From Streptomyces beigongshangae (GTDB taxonomy: Bacteria > Actinomycetota > Actinomycetes > Streptomycetales > Streptomycetaceae), in assembly GCF_019710745.1 (NCBI RefSeq), contig NZ_JAHKJW010000014.1, positions 115,962-179,961 on the forward strand: a stretch of DNA of 64,000 bases. The letters run 5' to 3'. The notes beneath the pieces are model-generated. The model was given only the letters and a program-made list of their open reading frames with translations, did no database searches and had not been told where the DNA came from. The stretch's first letter is position 1, and each line of letters opens with the position of its first letter. The position numbers and the translations under genes are program-made. This document shows positions 57,379-64,000 of this stretch, one piece after another.

Positions 57379-57709
57379 GAACGGCTCCTGTTCCCCGGCC
57401 GCCCCTGGCGGCGACCGTCCGCCGCTAGGTACGAGATGTCGAACGGACTTGCTCATCCATCGGCTCAAGTCACCTGAGTAACGTGGATCACACGGGGGCC
57501 GGTGCACGGGGTGGACGAGGGGCCGCCGGATGACGCGCGGACGCGCGGAACAAGGGACCTGGGAACCCGTGCCGCTCAGTCGTCACAGCACCCTCAAAAC
57601 CCCTCTGGCCAGGGGCGATTGTCAGTGGGCGGCAGTAGAATAGAAGCAGTGTTCGAGGGTGCCGCCGGATACGCCGTACCGGTGCCCCGACCGCGACAGG
57701 AGGATGCCT
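57379..57709. other. Divergent promoter region, glnII side to hypothetical gene
   Basis: These 331 bases hold no gene. On the plus strand TTGTCA (57619-57624) is followed 16 bases later by TAGAAG (57641-57646), a possible sigma-70-type promoter for the gene at 57710. The AGGAGG ribosome site at 57698-57703 is strong. Confidence 0.5.
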
Positions 57710-58018
57710 GTGCCCGCTGCCGCCCTGTTTCCGCTGCCCACCCAGTCCACGTCCAAGAGGGCGGTCGTGCTCGACCTGCCGTACCGGCCCGTCGAGAAGC
57801 GACCGCTGCCGGCGGGGCGCCCCCGCGAGTGGTACATCACGCACAACCGCCGCCTGAAGGCGATGCGGCTCGCCATCGCCCTCCTCGACTCCGGTGTCTA
57901 CACGCCCCGGCAGGCGCACGACGAGAGGATCCGCGGCATGGCCGAACTCATCGGCGTGCATCCGCCGTCGGACACGACCTGCCGCATGGTCCGGGCCCTG
58001 ATGAGGTACGCCCGCTGA
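57710..58018 (+). CDS. Small conserved hypothetical protein
   Basis: This encodes 102 residues from a GTG at 57710, fixed by a perfect AGGAGG six bases upstream; the ATG at 57704 directly abuts that site and is unlikely to be used. The protein is basic with a helical centre: EWYITHNRRLKAMRLAIALL, then DSGVYTPRQAHDERIRGMAE and TCRMVRALMRYAR. It resembles a small DNA- or RNA-binding helix bundle. It has no named family that I recognise. Relatives seem common in Streptomyces. Confidence 0.7.
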   Translation: MPAAALFPLPTQSTSKRAVVLDLPYRPVEKRPLPAGRPREWYITHNRRLKAMRLAIALLDSGVYTPRQAHDERIRGMAELIGVHPPSDTTCRMVRALMRYAR

Positions 58019-58295
58019 GCCCGTGTCCGGCGCGCCGCCCATTTCCGGACAGCGCGCCGGACGCAGATTCGCTCAGTACGGAGCACCCCTATTGCTCTCC
58101 TCTGTGACGATTTCTTTTGACCTCGCGGTCGAATGTGACTGCCTGTAAGCGGACCCGGCCGTTATTCGTTTCCGTCGGACGGGGATCCGACGGCATTCTG
58201 AGGGCTACCCTCGACGTCACCGACGGACCGGCGCACCCGCCGCCGCGTCGGGCAGCACCTGGACGCCCCACCACTCACGCACAAGGAGACCCGTC
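58019..58295. other. Gene-free gap
   Basis: These 277 bases separate two small plus-strand genes. The AT-richer part around 58085-58175 (CTCCTCTGTGACGATTTCTT, GTTATTCGTTTCCG) looks like a promoter for the gene at 58296, but no clear -10/-35 pair is seen. Confidence 0.5.
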
Positions 58296-58592
58296 ATGGG
58301 TACCTTGATCATTTCGGCGACCCTCGTCTCGGTCGTCCTGGGGTTCGACCGCCCCGTCTGGTGGCTCGCGACGGCCGCCCTGCTCTACCTCCACGTCCGC
58401 TACGTCCGGCCCGGTCAGGGGTCCCCCGGCTCGTCGCCGTCCGGCGGCGGCGCGGGAGGGCCCGGTGGCGGCGGTGGTTCGAGCTCCTCGATGCGCGACA
58501 GCAACTACCAGGCGTACCGCCGGCGCCGTGACCAGATGGCCCGGTGGGAGCGCCGCTACCGCCGCGAACGCCCCTGGAACACCCGCAAGTGA
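58296..58592 (+). CDS. Small membrane protein with Gly/Ser linker and basic tail
   Basis: This encodes 98 residues from the ATG at 58296, eight bases after AAGGAG. Two hydrophobic segments (GTLIISATLVSVVLGF and PVWWLATAALLYLHV) form a hairpin in the membrane. A Gly/Ser/Pro-rich stretch (about 40-66) leads to a strongly basic and aromatic tail (YQAYRRRRDQMARWERRYRR). Such tails often bind phospholipid head groups or nucleic acid. The family is not recognised; similar proteins occur next to glnA in Streptomyces. It converges on glnA. Confidence 0.7.
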   Translation: MGTLIISATLVSVVLGFDRPVWWLATAALLYLHVRYVRPGQGSPGSSPSGGGAGGPGGGGGSSSSMRDSNYQAYRRRRDQMARWERRYRRERPWNTRK

Positions 58593-58597
58593 ACGCG

Positions 58598-58638
58598 CCG
58601 GAGCCCCGCCCCGCCCGGGGGCGGTGGCGGGGCTCCGG
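58598..58638. terminator. Bidirectional terminator between 58296 gene and glnA
   Basis: CCGGAGCCCCGCC (58598-58610) and GGCGGGGCTCCGG (58626-58638) are perfect 13-base arms. The 15-base loop itself contains CCGCCC/GGGCGG. It lies between the stops of two convergent genes. Confidence 0.8.
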
Positions 58639-58664
58639 AGAATCCGCGGGGCGCTACGCGCCGA

Positions 58665-60074
58665 TCACACGTCGTAGTACAGCTCGAACTCGTGCGGGTG
58701 CGGGCGCAGCTGGAGCGGCGCGATCTCGTTCGTGCGCTTGTAGTCGATCCACGTCTCGATCAGGTCGGACGTGAACACGTCGCCCGCGAGCAGGAACTCG
58801 TGGTCGGCCTCCAGGCGGTCGAGGACGGCCGGGAGCGAGGTCGGGACCTGCGCGACGCCCGCGTGCTCCTCGGGGGCCAGCTCGTAGAGGTCCTTGTCGA
58901 TCGGCTCGGCCGGCTCGATCTTGTTCTTGATGCCGTCGAGGCCCGCGAGGAGCAGCGCCGAGAAGGCCAGGTACGGGTTGCCGGAGGAGTCGGGCGCGCG
59001 GAACTCGACGCGCTTGGCCTTCGGGTTCGAGCCGGTGATCGGGATGCGCATGGCCGCGGAGCGGTTGCGCTGCGAGTACACCAGGTTGACCGGGGCCTCG
59101 AAGCCGGGCACCAGGCGGTGGTACGAGTTCACCGTCGGGTTGGTGAAGGCCAGCAGCGACGGGGCGTGCTTGAGGATGCCGCCGATGTAGAAGCGGGCCA
59201 TGTCCGACAGGCCCGCGTAACCGGCCTCGTCGTAGAACAGCGGGTCACCGTTGGACCACAGCGACGAGTGGATGTGCATGCCCGAGCCGTTGTCGCCGAA
59301 GATCGGCTTCGGCATGAAGGTCGCGGTCTTGCCGTTGCGCCAGGCGACGTTCTTCACGATGTACTTGAAGAGCTGGAGGTCGTCGGCCGCGGCGAGCAGC
59401 GTGTTGAACTTGTAGTTGATCTCGGCCTGGCCGGCGGTGCCCACCTCGTGGTGCTGGCGCTCGACCTGGAGGCCGGACGCGGCCAGCTCCAGGGAGATCT
59501 CGGCCCGCAGGTCGGCGAAGTGGTCGACCGGCGGGGTCGGGAAGTAGCCGCCCTTGTAGCGGACCTTGTAACCGCGGTTGTCGTCGGAGGAGCCGGTGTT
59601 CCAGGCGCCCGCCTCGGAGTCGATGTGGTAGAACGACTCGTTCGACTTGGTGTCGAAGCGCACGCTGTCGAACACGTAGAACTCGGCCTCGGGGCCGAAG
59701 AACGCGGTGTCGGCGATACCGGTCGACGCGAGGTACGCCTCGGCCTTCTTGGCCACGTTCCGCGGGTCACGGGAGTACTGCTCGCCCGTGATCGGGTCGT
59801 GGATGAAGAAGTTGATGTTGACCGTCTTGTCGCGGCGGAAGGGGTCGACCCGCGCGGTGGTCAGGTCGGCGCGCAGCGCCATGTCGGACTCGTGGATGGC
59901 CTGGAAGCCGCGGATCGAGGACCCGTCGAACGCCAGCTCCTCGGCCGGGTCGAAGGCCTCCGCCGGGATCGTGAAGTGCTGCATCACCCCCGGAAGGTCG
60001 CAGAAGCGGACGTCGACGAACTTGACGTCCTCGTCCGCGATGAACTGCTTGGCCTCGTCGGCGTTCTGGAACAT
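58665..60074 (-). CDS. glnA: Glutamine synthetase type I, adenylylatable
   Basis: This encodes 469 residues from the ATG at 60074, after a strong AGGAGGAG. GSI signatures: [19 protein letters not shown] start, [63 protein letters not shown] with ATP-site Arg. Tyr397 lies in [10 protein letters not shown], the adenylylation loop, so GlnE (25150-28155) can switch the enzyme off when nitrogen is plentiful. It is the main ammonia-assimilating dodecamer. A GlnR operator lies about 100-135 bases upstream of the start. Confidence 0.98.
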   Translation of the reverse strand: MFQNADEAKQFIADEDVKFVDVRFCDLPGVMQHFTIPAEAFDPAEELAFDGSSIRGFQAIHESDMALRADLTTARVDPFRRDKTVNINFFIHDPITGEQYSRDPRNVAKKAEAYLASTGIADTAFFGPEAEFYVFDSVRFDTKSNESFYHIDSEAGAWNTGSSDDNRGYKVRYKGGYFPTPPVDHFADLRAEISLELAASGLQVERQHHEVGTAGQAEINYKFNTLLAAADDLQLFKYIVKNVAWRNGKTATFMPKPIFGDNGSGMHIHSSLWSNGDPLFYDEAGYAGLSDMARFYIGGILKHAPSLLAFTNPTVNSYHRLVPGFEAPVNLVYSQRNRSAAMRIPITGSNPKAKRVEFRAPDSSGNPYLAFSALLLAGLDGIKNKIEPAEPIDKDLYELAPEEHAGVAQVPTSLPAVLDRLEADHEFLLAGDVFTSDLIETWIDYKRTNEIAPLQLRPHPHEFELYYDV

Positions 60075-60171
60075 CCAGCTCCTCCTACTCCCGCCCACTT
60101 CGGACCGGGGTGGTAGTTCGTTCGTGCAGCCAGTGCGGTGGCACACGCTGGCCCGACTCTAAGGACGGGTG

Positions 60172-60209
60172 ATTTCTCCAGCGTGACCCATTTGTTTCGC
60201 CCAAGTTAA
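60172..60209 (-). promoter_or_regulatory. GlnR operator of glnA
   Basis: On the minus strand TTAAC-n6-GAAAC-n6-GTCAC-n6-GAAAT gives four boxes at exact 11-bp intervals, the canonical a1-b1-a2-b2 GlnR site. A TTAGAGT -10-like element follows downstream at about 60157-60163. The site lies between glnA and the divergent RDD gene and could act on both. Confidence 0.9.
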
Positions 60210-60272
60210 CCGGACCCGATCCGGTGTACCCCGCCTGCCCGCATGCCAAAACGGCCGCAGTACCGTGGTGAG

Positions 60273-60740
60273 GTGGACAACAGGCAAGCAATCGGATCCT
60301 GGCTCTCCGGACCCCGCGCGGCCGCGGAGGACGCCGGCGCCGACTTCGGGTACCGCGGGGAGCAACTGGGCCTGCCCGAGACGGGCCCCGGCTCGATCGC
60401 CCGCCCCGGCAGGCGCCTGGGCGCCCTCGCCGTCGACTGGGGTCTGTGCACGCTGATCGCATACGGCCTGATCACCGACGGCTACGGCCAGGCGACCGGC
60501 AACTGGACGCTGCTCGTCTTCTTCGTCGTGGGTGTCCTGACCGTCGGCACGGTCGGCTTCACCCCGGGCAAGCGCCTGTTCGGCCTGCGGGTCCTCGCCC
60601 TGGACACCGGTACGGTCAGCCCGCTGCGCGGCCTCCTGCGCACGGCCCTGCTGTGCCTGGCCCTGCCGGCCCTGATCTGGGACCGCGACGGACGCGGGCT
60701 GCACGACCGCCTGGCCCGCACGGTCGAGGTCAGGATCTGA
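60273..60740 (+). CDS. RDD family membrane protein
   Basis: This encodes 155 residues from a GTG at 60273 (VDNRQAIGSWLSGPRA), the start usual in Streptomyces; an ATG at 60243 would add ten. The RDD domain begins ARPGRRLGALAVDWGLCTLI, with the Arg and Asp that name the family. Two or three membrane spans follow, and the segment VGFTPGKRLFGLRVLA is the second family motif. It ends in the conserved DGRGLHDRLARTVEV. Some RDD proteins transport osmolytes or Na+/H+. It is divergent from glnA. Confidence 0.85.
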   Translation: MDNRQAIGSWLSGPRAAAEDAGADFGYRGEQLGLPETGPGSIARPGRRLGALAVDWGLCTLIAYGLITDGYGQATGNWTLLVFFVVGVLTVGTVGFTPGKRLFGLRVLALDTGTVSPLRGLLRTALLCLALPALIWDRDGRGLHDRLARTVEVRI

Positions 60741-60793
60741 CGGCACGGCCCGCGGCCACCACGTACCCGCGGGTACGGCACACGGGCACGAGG

Positions 60794-60835
60794 ACGGGGC
60801 GCCCCGGAACCGTCGGTGATTCCGGAACGCCCCGT
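60794..60835. terminator. Imperfect inverted repeat between convergent genes
   Basis: ACGGGGCGCCCCGGAA (60794-60809) and TTCCGGAACGCCCCGT (60820-60835) pair with two mismatches across a 10-base loop. It lies 53 bases after the RDD stop and 23 bases after the DUF4191 stop. Confidence 0.65.
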
Positions 60836-60858
60836 ACCAGTGGATCCCGGGAGCGGCG

Positions 60859-61557
60859 CTAGCGCATCTTCCCGCCGCGCGGCATCCGCATGCCCTTGGG
60901 CATCGGGCCCTTGGGGAGCGGCATGTTGCTCATCAGGTCGCCGAGGGCGCGCAGCCGGTCGTTGGTCGCGGTGACCTGCGGGCCGGTCAGCACCCGCGGG
61001 AGCTTGACCATCGTCGTGCGGAGCTTCTTCAGCTCGACCTGGCCCTCACCCGTGCCGACGAGGATGTCGTGCACCGGCACGTCCGCGACGATGCGGGCCA
61101 TCTTCCGCTTCTCGGCTGCCAGCAGGCTCTTCACCCGGTTCGGGTTGCCCTCGGCCACCAGCACGATCCCGGCCTTGCCGACGGCCCGGTGGACCACGTC
61201 CTGGTTGCGGTTCATCGCCACGGCCGGGGTGGTCGACCAGCCGCGCCCGACGTTGTCGAGCACCGCCGCCGCCGCGCCCGGCTGGCCCTCCATCTGCCCG
61301 AAGGCCGCACGCTCGGCCCGGCGCCCGAAGACGATCGCCGTCGCGAGGAAGGCGAGCAGGAGTCCGAGGATGCCGAGGTAGATCGGGTGACCGATCCAGA
61401 AGCCGATCGCGAGGAAGACACCAAGGGTGACGATTCCGACAGCCGCGAGTACAAGACCGATCTTTTTGTCGGCCTTGCGGGTCATCTTGTAAGTCAGGGC
61501 GATCTGCTTGAGCCGCCCGGGGTTCGCAGCGTCCGCTGCGGGTTCCTTCCTCGCCAT
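60859..61557 (-). CDS. DUF4191 integral membrane protein
   Basis: This encodes 232 residues from the ATG at 61557 (MARKEPAADAANPGRLKQIA). It has two membrane spans (about 34-80: LVLAAVGIVTLGVFLAIGFW and YLGILGLLLAFLATAIVFG). The cytoplasmic domain has GWSTTPAVAMNRNQDVVHR, VAEGNPNRVKSLLAAEKRKM and VPVHDILVG, conserved in the actinobacterial DUF4191 family. The tail is Met/Lys/Gly-rich. The function is unknown; it is regularly found next to lipA and glnA in actinobacteria. Confidence 0.9.
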   Translation of the reverse strand: MARKEPAADAANPGRLKQIALTYKMTRKADKKIGLVLAAVGIVTLGVFLAIGFWIGHPIYLGILGLLLAFLATAIVFGRRAERAAFGQMEGQPGAAAAVLDNVGRGWSTTPAVAMNRNQDVVHRAVGKAGIVLVAEGNPNRVKSLLAAEKRKMARIVADVPVHDILVGTGEGQVELKKLRTTMVKLPRVLTGPQVTATNDRLRALGDLMSNMPLPKGPMPKGMRMPRGGKMR

Positions 61558-61607
61558 GCTCAGAAGTCTACGTGCCGGGGGAAGCGCCGACGACGGCGGT
61601 GCCCGGC

Positions 61608-61820
61608 TCAGCGCTGCGCGAGGAAGGACTGCTCGAAGGACTGCTCCAGGACGAGCTGCGCCTCGACCCGGTCCTTGGCGCGGCGGCGGTCCTCCAGGAC
61701 GGAGGTCCAGGCGTTGCGGCGGGCGGTGCGCTGGCCGCCGCTCAGGAGCACGGACTCGACGGCACGGAGTGCGTCGGTGAGCGACGGGATCGCTGTGGCG
61801 CGGACGGGCGCGGCCTGCAT
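61608..61820 (-). CDS. Small conserved actinobacterial protein
   Basis: This encodes 70 residues from the ATG at 61820. It is helical and charged: SLTDALRAVESVLLSGGQRT, ARRNAWTSVLEDRRRAKDRV and EAQLVLEQSFEQSFLAQR. It has no signal or span. It lies 50 bases before the DUF4191 gene on the same strand, so co-transcription is possible. The function is unknown. The first 15 residues are less constrained, and the ribosome site (GAGGGG, 12 bases upstream) is weak. Confidence 0.65.
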   Translation of the reverse strand: MQAAPVRATAIPSLTDALRAVESVLLSGGQRTARRNAWTSVLEDRRRAKDRVEAQLVLEQSFEQSFLAQR

Positions 61821-62124
61821 GATGGAGGTTTCCCCTCGGGACGGCGGCTCTGGCCGGGGCTCTGGGTGCGATGGGACCGAGGTCCGGGAGCGGAATCTGG
61901 AACCAGGGTCTCTGAATGGTGTTACCAGGACGTGACCGGCCGGTCAAACGCGGGTGAAGCCCGTAATCGGAGGCTCCGGACCCCGGCGCGGCCCCGGAAC
62001 GGTCCTCATCTGCGAGGGCGCCCGGGGCCGCGTCGCCCTGGTCATTACGTGCGAGTAGCTTCTTGTGCCCGGATTCACACGCGAACCCGGCACCGCGTGC
62101 CGGCCGCAGCGGGCCCGGTGTGCC
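61821..62124. other. Gene-free gap after lipA
   Basis: These 304 bases lie between the lipA stop and the small gene downstream of it. They are GC-rich with short palindromic stretches (CCCCGGCGCGGCCCCGG, GCGCCCGGGGCC) that may terminate lipA. No gene, repeat copy or clear promoter is seen. Confidence 0.55.
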
Positions 62125-63090
62125 TCAGACGGCCTGCGAGGCGGTGTACGCGCCCCGCTTCTCGACGGCCATCCGGTACAGGCGGCCGGCCCGGTACGAG
62201 GAACGGACCAGCGGGCCCGACATGACCCCGGAGAAGCCGATCTGCTCGGCCTCCTCCTTCAGTTCCACGAACTCGTGCGGCTTCACCCAGCGCTCCACGG
62301 GGTGGTGGCGCACGGACGGGCGCAGGTACTGCGTGATGGTGACCAGCTCGCAGCCCGCCTCGTGCAGCTGGCGCAGGGCCTCGCCGACCTCCTCGCGGGT
62401 CTCGCCCATGCCGAGGATCAGGTTTGACTTCGTCACCAGGCCGTAGTCGCGGGCCTCGGTGATGACCTTCAGCGAGCGCTCGTAGCGGAAGCCGGGGCGG
62501 ATGCGCTTGAAGATGCGGGGAACCGTCTCCACGTTGTGCGCGAAGACCTCCGGGCGGGAGGAGAAGACCTCGGCGAGCTGGGCCGGCTCGGCGTTGAAGT
62601 CCGGGGCGAGCAGCTCGACCTTGGTCGGGCCCTCGGCGCGGTCCGCGGTCTGCCGGTGGATCTGGCGGACCGTCTCCGCGTAGAGCCAGGCACCGCCGTC
62701 CGCCAGGTCGTCGCGGGCGACACCGGTGATCGTCGCGTAGTTGAGGTCCATGGTGACCACGGACTCGCCCACGCGGCGGGGCTCGTCGCGGTCCAGCGCC
62801 TCGGGCCTGCCGGTGTCGATCTGGCAGAAGTCGCAGCGCCTCGTGCACTGGTCGCCGCCGATGAGGAACGTGGCCTCGCGGTCCTCCCAGCACTCGTAGA
62901 TGTTGGGACAGCCCGCCTCCTGGCAGACCGTGTGCAGGCCCTCGCTCTTCACGAGGTTCTGCATCTTCGTGTACTCGGGGCCCATTTTCGCCCGAGTCTT
63001 GATCCACTCGGGCTTGCGCTCGATGGGGGTCTGGGCGTTCCGGACCTCCAGGCGCAGCATCTTGCGTCCGTCGGGTGCGACTGCGGACAC
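62125..63090 (-). CDS. lipA: Lipoyl synthase
   Basis: This encodes 321 residues from a GTG at 63090, set by AGGGAGC six bases upstream; an earlier GTG at 63126 would add 12 residues. The auxiliary cluster Cys set is [12 protein letters not shown], and the radical-SAM cluster is CTRRCDFC. The final RSSYRAG holds the conserved Ser that ligates the auxiliary cluster. The enzyme inserts two sulfurs into octanoyl groups on lipoyl domains of 2-oxoacid dehydrogenases and the glycine cleavage system. It follows lipB by 120 bases. Confidence 0.97.
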   Translation of the reverse strand: MSAVAPDGRKMLRLEVRNAQTPIERKPEWIKTRAKMGPEYTKMQNLVKSEGLHTVCQEAGCPNIYECWEDREATFLIGGDQCTRRCDFCQIDTGRPEALDRDEPRRVGESVVTMDLNYATITGVARDDLADGGAWLYAETVRQIHRQTADRAEGPTKVELLAPDFNAEPAQLAEVFSSRPEVFAHNVETVPRIFKRIRPGFRYERSLKVITEARDYGLVTKSNLILGMGETREEVGEALRQLHEAGCELVTITQYLRPSVRHHPVERWVKPHEFVELKEEAEQIGFSGVMSGPLVRSSYRAGRLYRMAVEKRGAYTASQAV

Positions 63091-63210
63091 ATCGGCTCCC
63101 TGTAGCTTCGATTCTTCGGCGTCCACCAGGGTACGCCCGTACGGTTCTCGGCCCCCGAGGTGGGCAACCTTCGGGAACGGGGGTGCATTCCCGGGCCCGG
63201 CGAAAAGCCC

Positions 63211-64000
63211 CTACACCCCGGCCCGCTCCACCTCGCGCGGCTTCGGCTCCGCGTTGCCCAGCACGTCCGCCAGGTGCCGCTCGGCGACCGGCAGGACCTC
63301 CGCGATCGTCAGGTCGCGTCCCAGCTCGTGCGCGAGCGAGGTGACCCCCGCGTCCCGGATCCCGCACGGGATGATCTTGTCGAAGCTGGAGGTGTCGGGG
63401 TTCACGTTCAGTGCGAACCCGTGCATCGTGACCCCCTTGGCCACCCGGATCCCCATGGCGCAGATCTTCCGGTCCTCCCGTCGCTGCCCCGCGTTGGAGG
63501 GCGCGTACTCGGGCCCGTTCAGCCGGGGGTCGAACTCCTCGTCGGCCAGCCGGGGGTCGAAGTCGAGGGAGAGCCCGCCGAGCGCCGGCCGCTGCTCCAC
63601 CGGGTCGCCCAGGACCCAGACGCCGGCCCGCCCCTCCACCCGGCTGGTGCGGACGCCGAAGTCCGCGCAGACGCGGATCATCGCGTCCTCCAGCCGCCGC
63701 AGATGGGCGACGACGTCCACCGGGCGCGGCAGCTTCTGGATCGGGTAGCCGACCAGCTGCCCCGGACCGTGCCAGGTGATCTTCCCGCCCCGGTCCACGT
63801 CGACGACGGGCGTGCCGTCGAGGGGCCGCTCGCTGTCCGCCGTGCGCCGGCCCGCCGTGTAGACCGGCGGGTGCTCCAGGAGCAGGCAGGTGTCGGGGAT
63901 CTCGTCCTGGAAGCGGGCCGCGTGGACGCGGCGCTGCTCGTCCCAGGCCTCCTGGTACTCGACCGCGTCCGCGCCGAAACCCATGCGGACGAACCGCAGC
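63211..64000 (-). CDS. lipB: Lipoyl(octanoyl) transferase, 5' end outside window
   Basis: The frame runs from the window edge (LRFVRMGFG) to a stop at 63211, so only the first few codons are missing. Family motifs: [32 protein letters not shown], catalytic Lys in [20 protein letters not shown] and catalytic Cys in [14 protein letters not shown]. It moves octanoate from acyl carrier protein to lipoyl domains, making the substrate of LipA. An insert of about 30 residues ([20 protein letters not shown]) before the catalytic Lys is not in E. coli LipB but is usual in Streptomyces. Confidence 0.95.
   Translation of the reverse strand, partial: LRFVRMGFGADAVEYQEAWDEQRRVHAARFQDEIPDTCLLLEHPPVYTAGRRTADSERPLDGTPVVDVDRGGKITWHGPGQLVGYPIQKLPRPVDVVAHLRRLEDAMIRVCADFGVRTSRVEGRAGVWVLGDPVEQRPALGGLSLDFDPRLADEEFDPRLNGPEYAPSNAGQRREDRKICAMGIRVAKGVTMHGFALNVNPDTSSFDKIIPCGIRDAGVTSLAHELGRDLTIAEVLPVAERHLADVLGNAEPKPREVERAGV

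Noticed and set aside
57050..57640. GlnR-like boxes elsewhere near the small genes by glnII and glnA
   Set aside because: Isolated GTNAC or GAAAC 5-mers occur by chance; none form the four-box ladder with 11-bp spacing.

Overview
The window is about 71-72% GC by eye. It has strong third-position GC bias, Streptomyces-type genes and very few T-rich signals. Gene content and order (panB, nadE, hmp, a glnA2-type gene, glnE, malR-malEFG-aglA-amylase-amylopullulanase, a two-component pair, a GlnRII-like regulator, glnII, glnA, lipA, lipB) match what I remember of the Streptomyces coelicolor core chromosome around SCO2256 to SCO2193, running in reverse. I take it as a piece of a Streptomyces chromosome core. 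I see no prophage, insertion sequence, CRISPR array, rRNA or tRNA. The species cannot be named from the sequence alone.

Region 1 (1-13.8 kb): the tail of a sialidase, an F420:NADP oxidoreductase, a site-2-protease-like membrane peptidase, a large AfsR-like regulator facing an ABC-2 exporter pair, panB, a DHA2 efflux pump with a perfect 19-bp operator palindrome and a downstream TetR gene, an endonuclease/exonuclease/phosphatase-family membrane protein, and a DHA1 efflux pump with its own 9-bp inverted-repeat operator. Region 2 (13.8-28.2 kb): nadE; a DUF3105-DUF305 membrane pair divergent from an NsrR-like Rrf2 regulator; flavohaemoglobin with a near-perfect NsrR-type operator; glnA2; a small XRE regulator fused by overlap to a broken Uma2 gene; an NlpC/P60 hydrolase operon; and glnE.

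Region 3 (28.2-43.1 kb) is a complete maltodextrin system. It holds a PAP2 phosphatase, malR, the malEFG importer, an intracellular alpha-glucosidase, a secreted alpha-amylase and an 1,803-residue secreted amylopullulanase. CTTGC(A) repeats, the likely MalR operators, lie before malE, the amylase and the pullulanase. Extracellular enzymes would cut starch, MalEFG would import the dextrins and AglA would hydrolyse them.

Region 4 (43.1-55 kb) is regulatory and envelope-related: a receiver-SpoIIE phosphatase, CHMI, TetR, a sigma-like membrane protein of unknown function, a TPR protein, a lipoprotein, a secreted DUF1996 protein, a NarL-type two-component system, an epimerase and a GlnRII-like winged-helix protein. 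Region 5 (55-64 kb) holds glnII and glnA, each preceded by a textbook GlnR operator with 11-bp periodicity, plus small conserved proteins and lipA-lipB. With glnE and glnA2 this makes the window a nitrogen-assimilation hub. Many intergenic gaps carry copies of one dispersed hairpin-forming repeat with the core GCGCGGGGAACCGCGCG.
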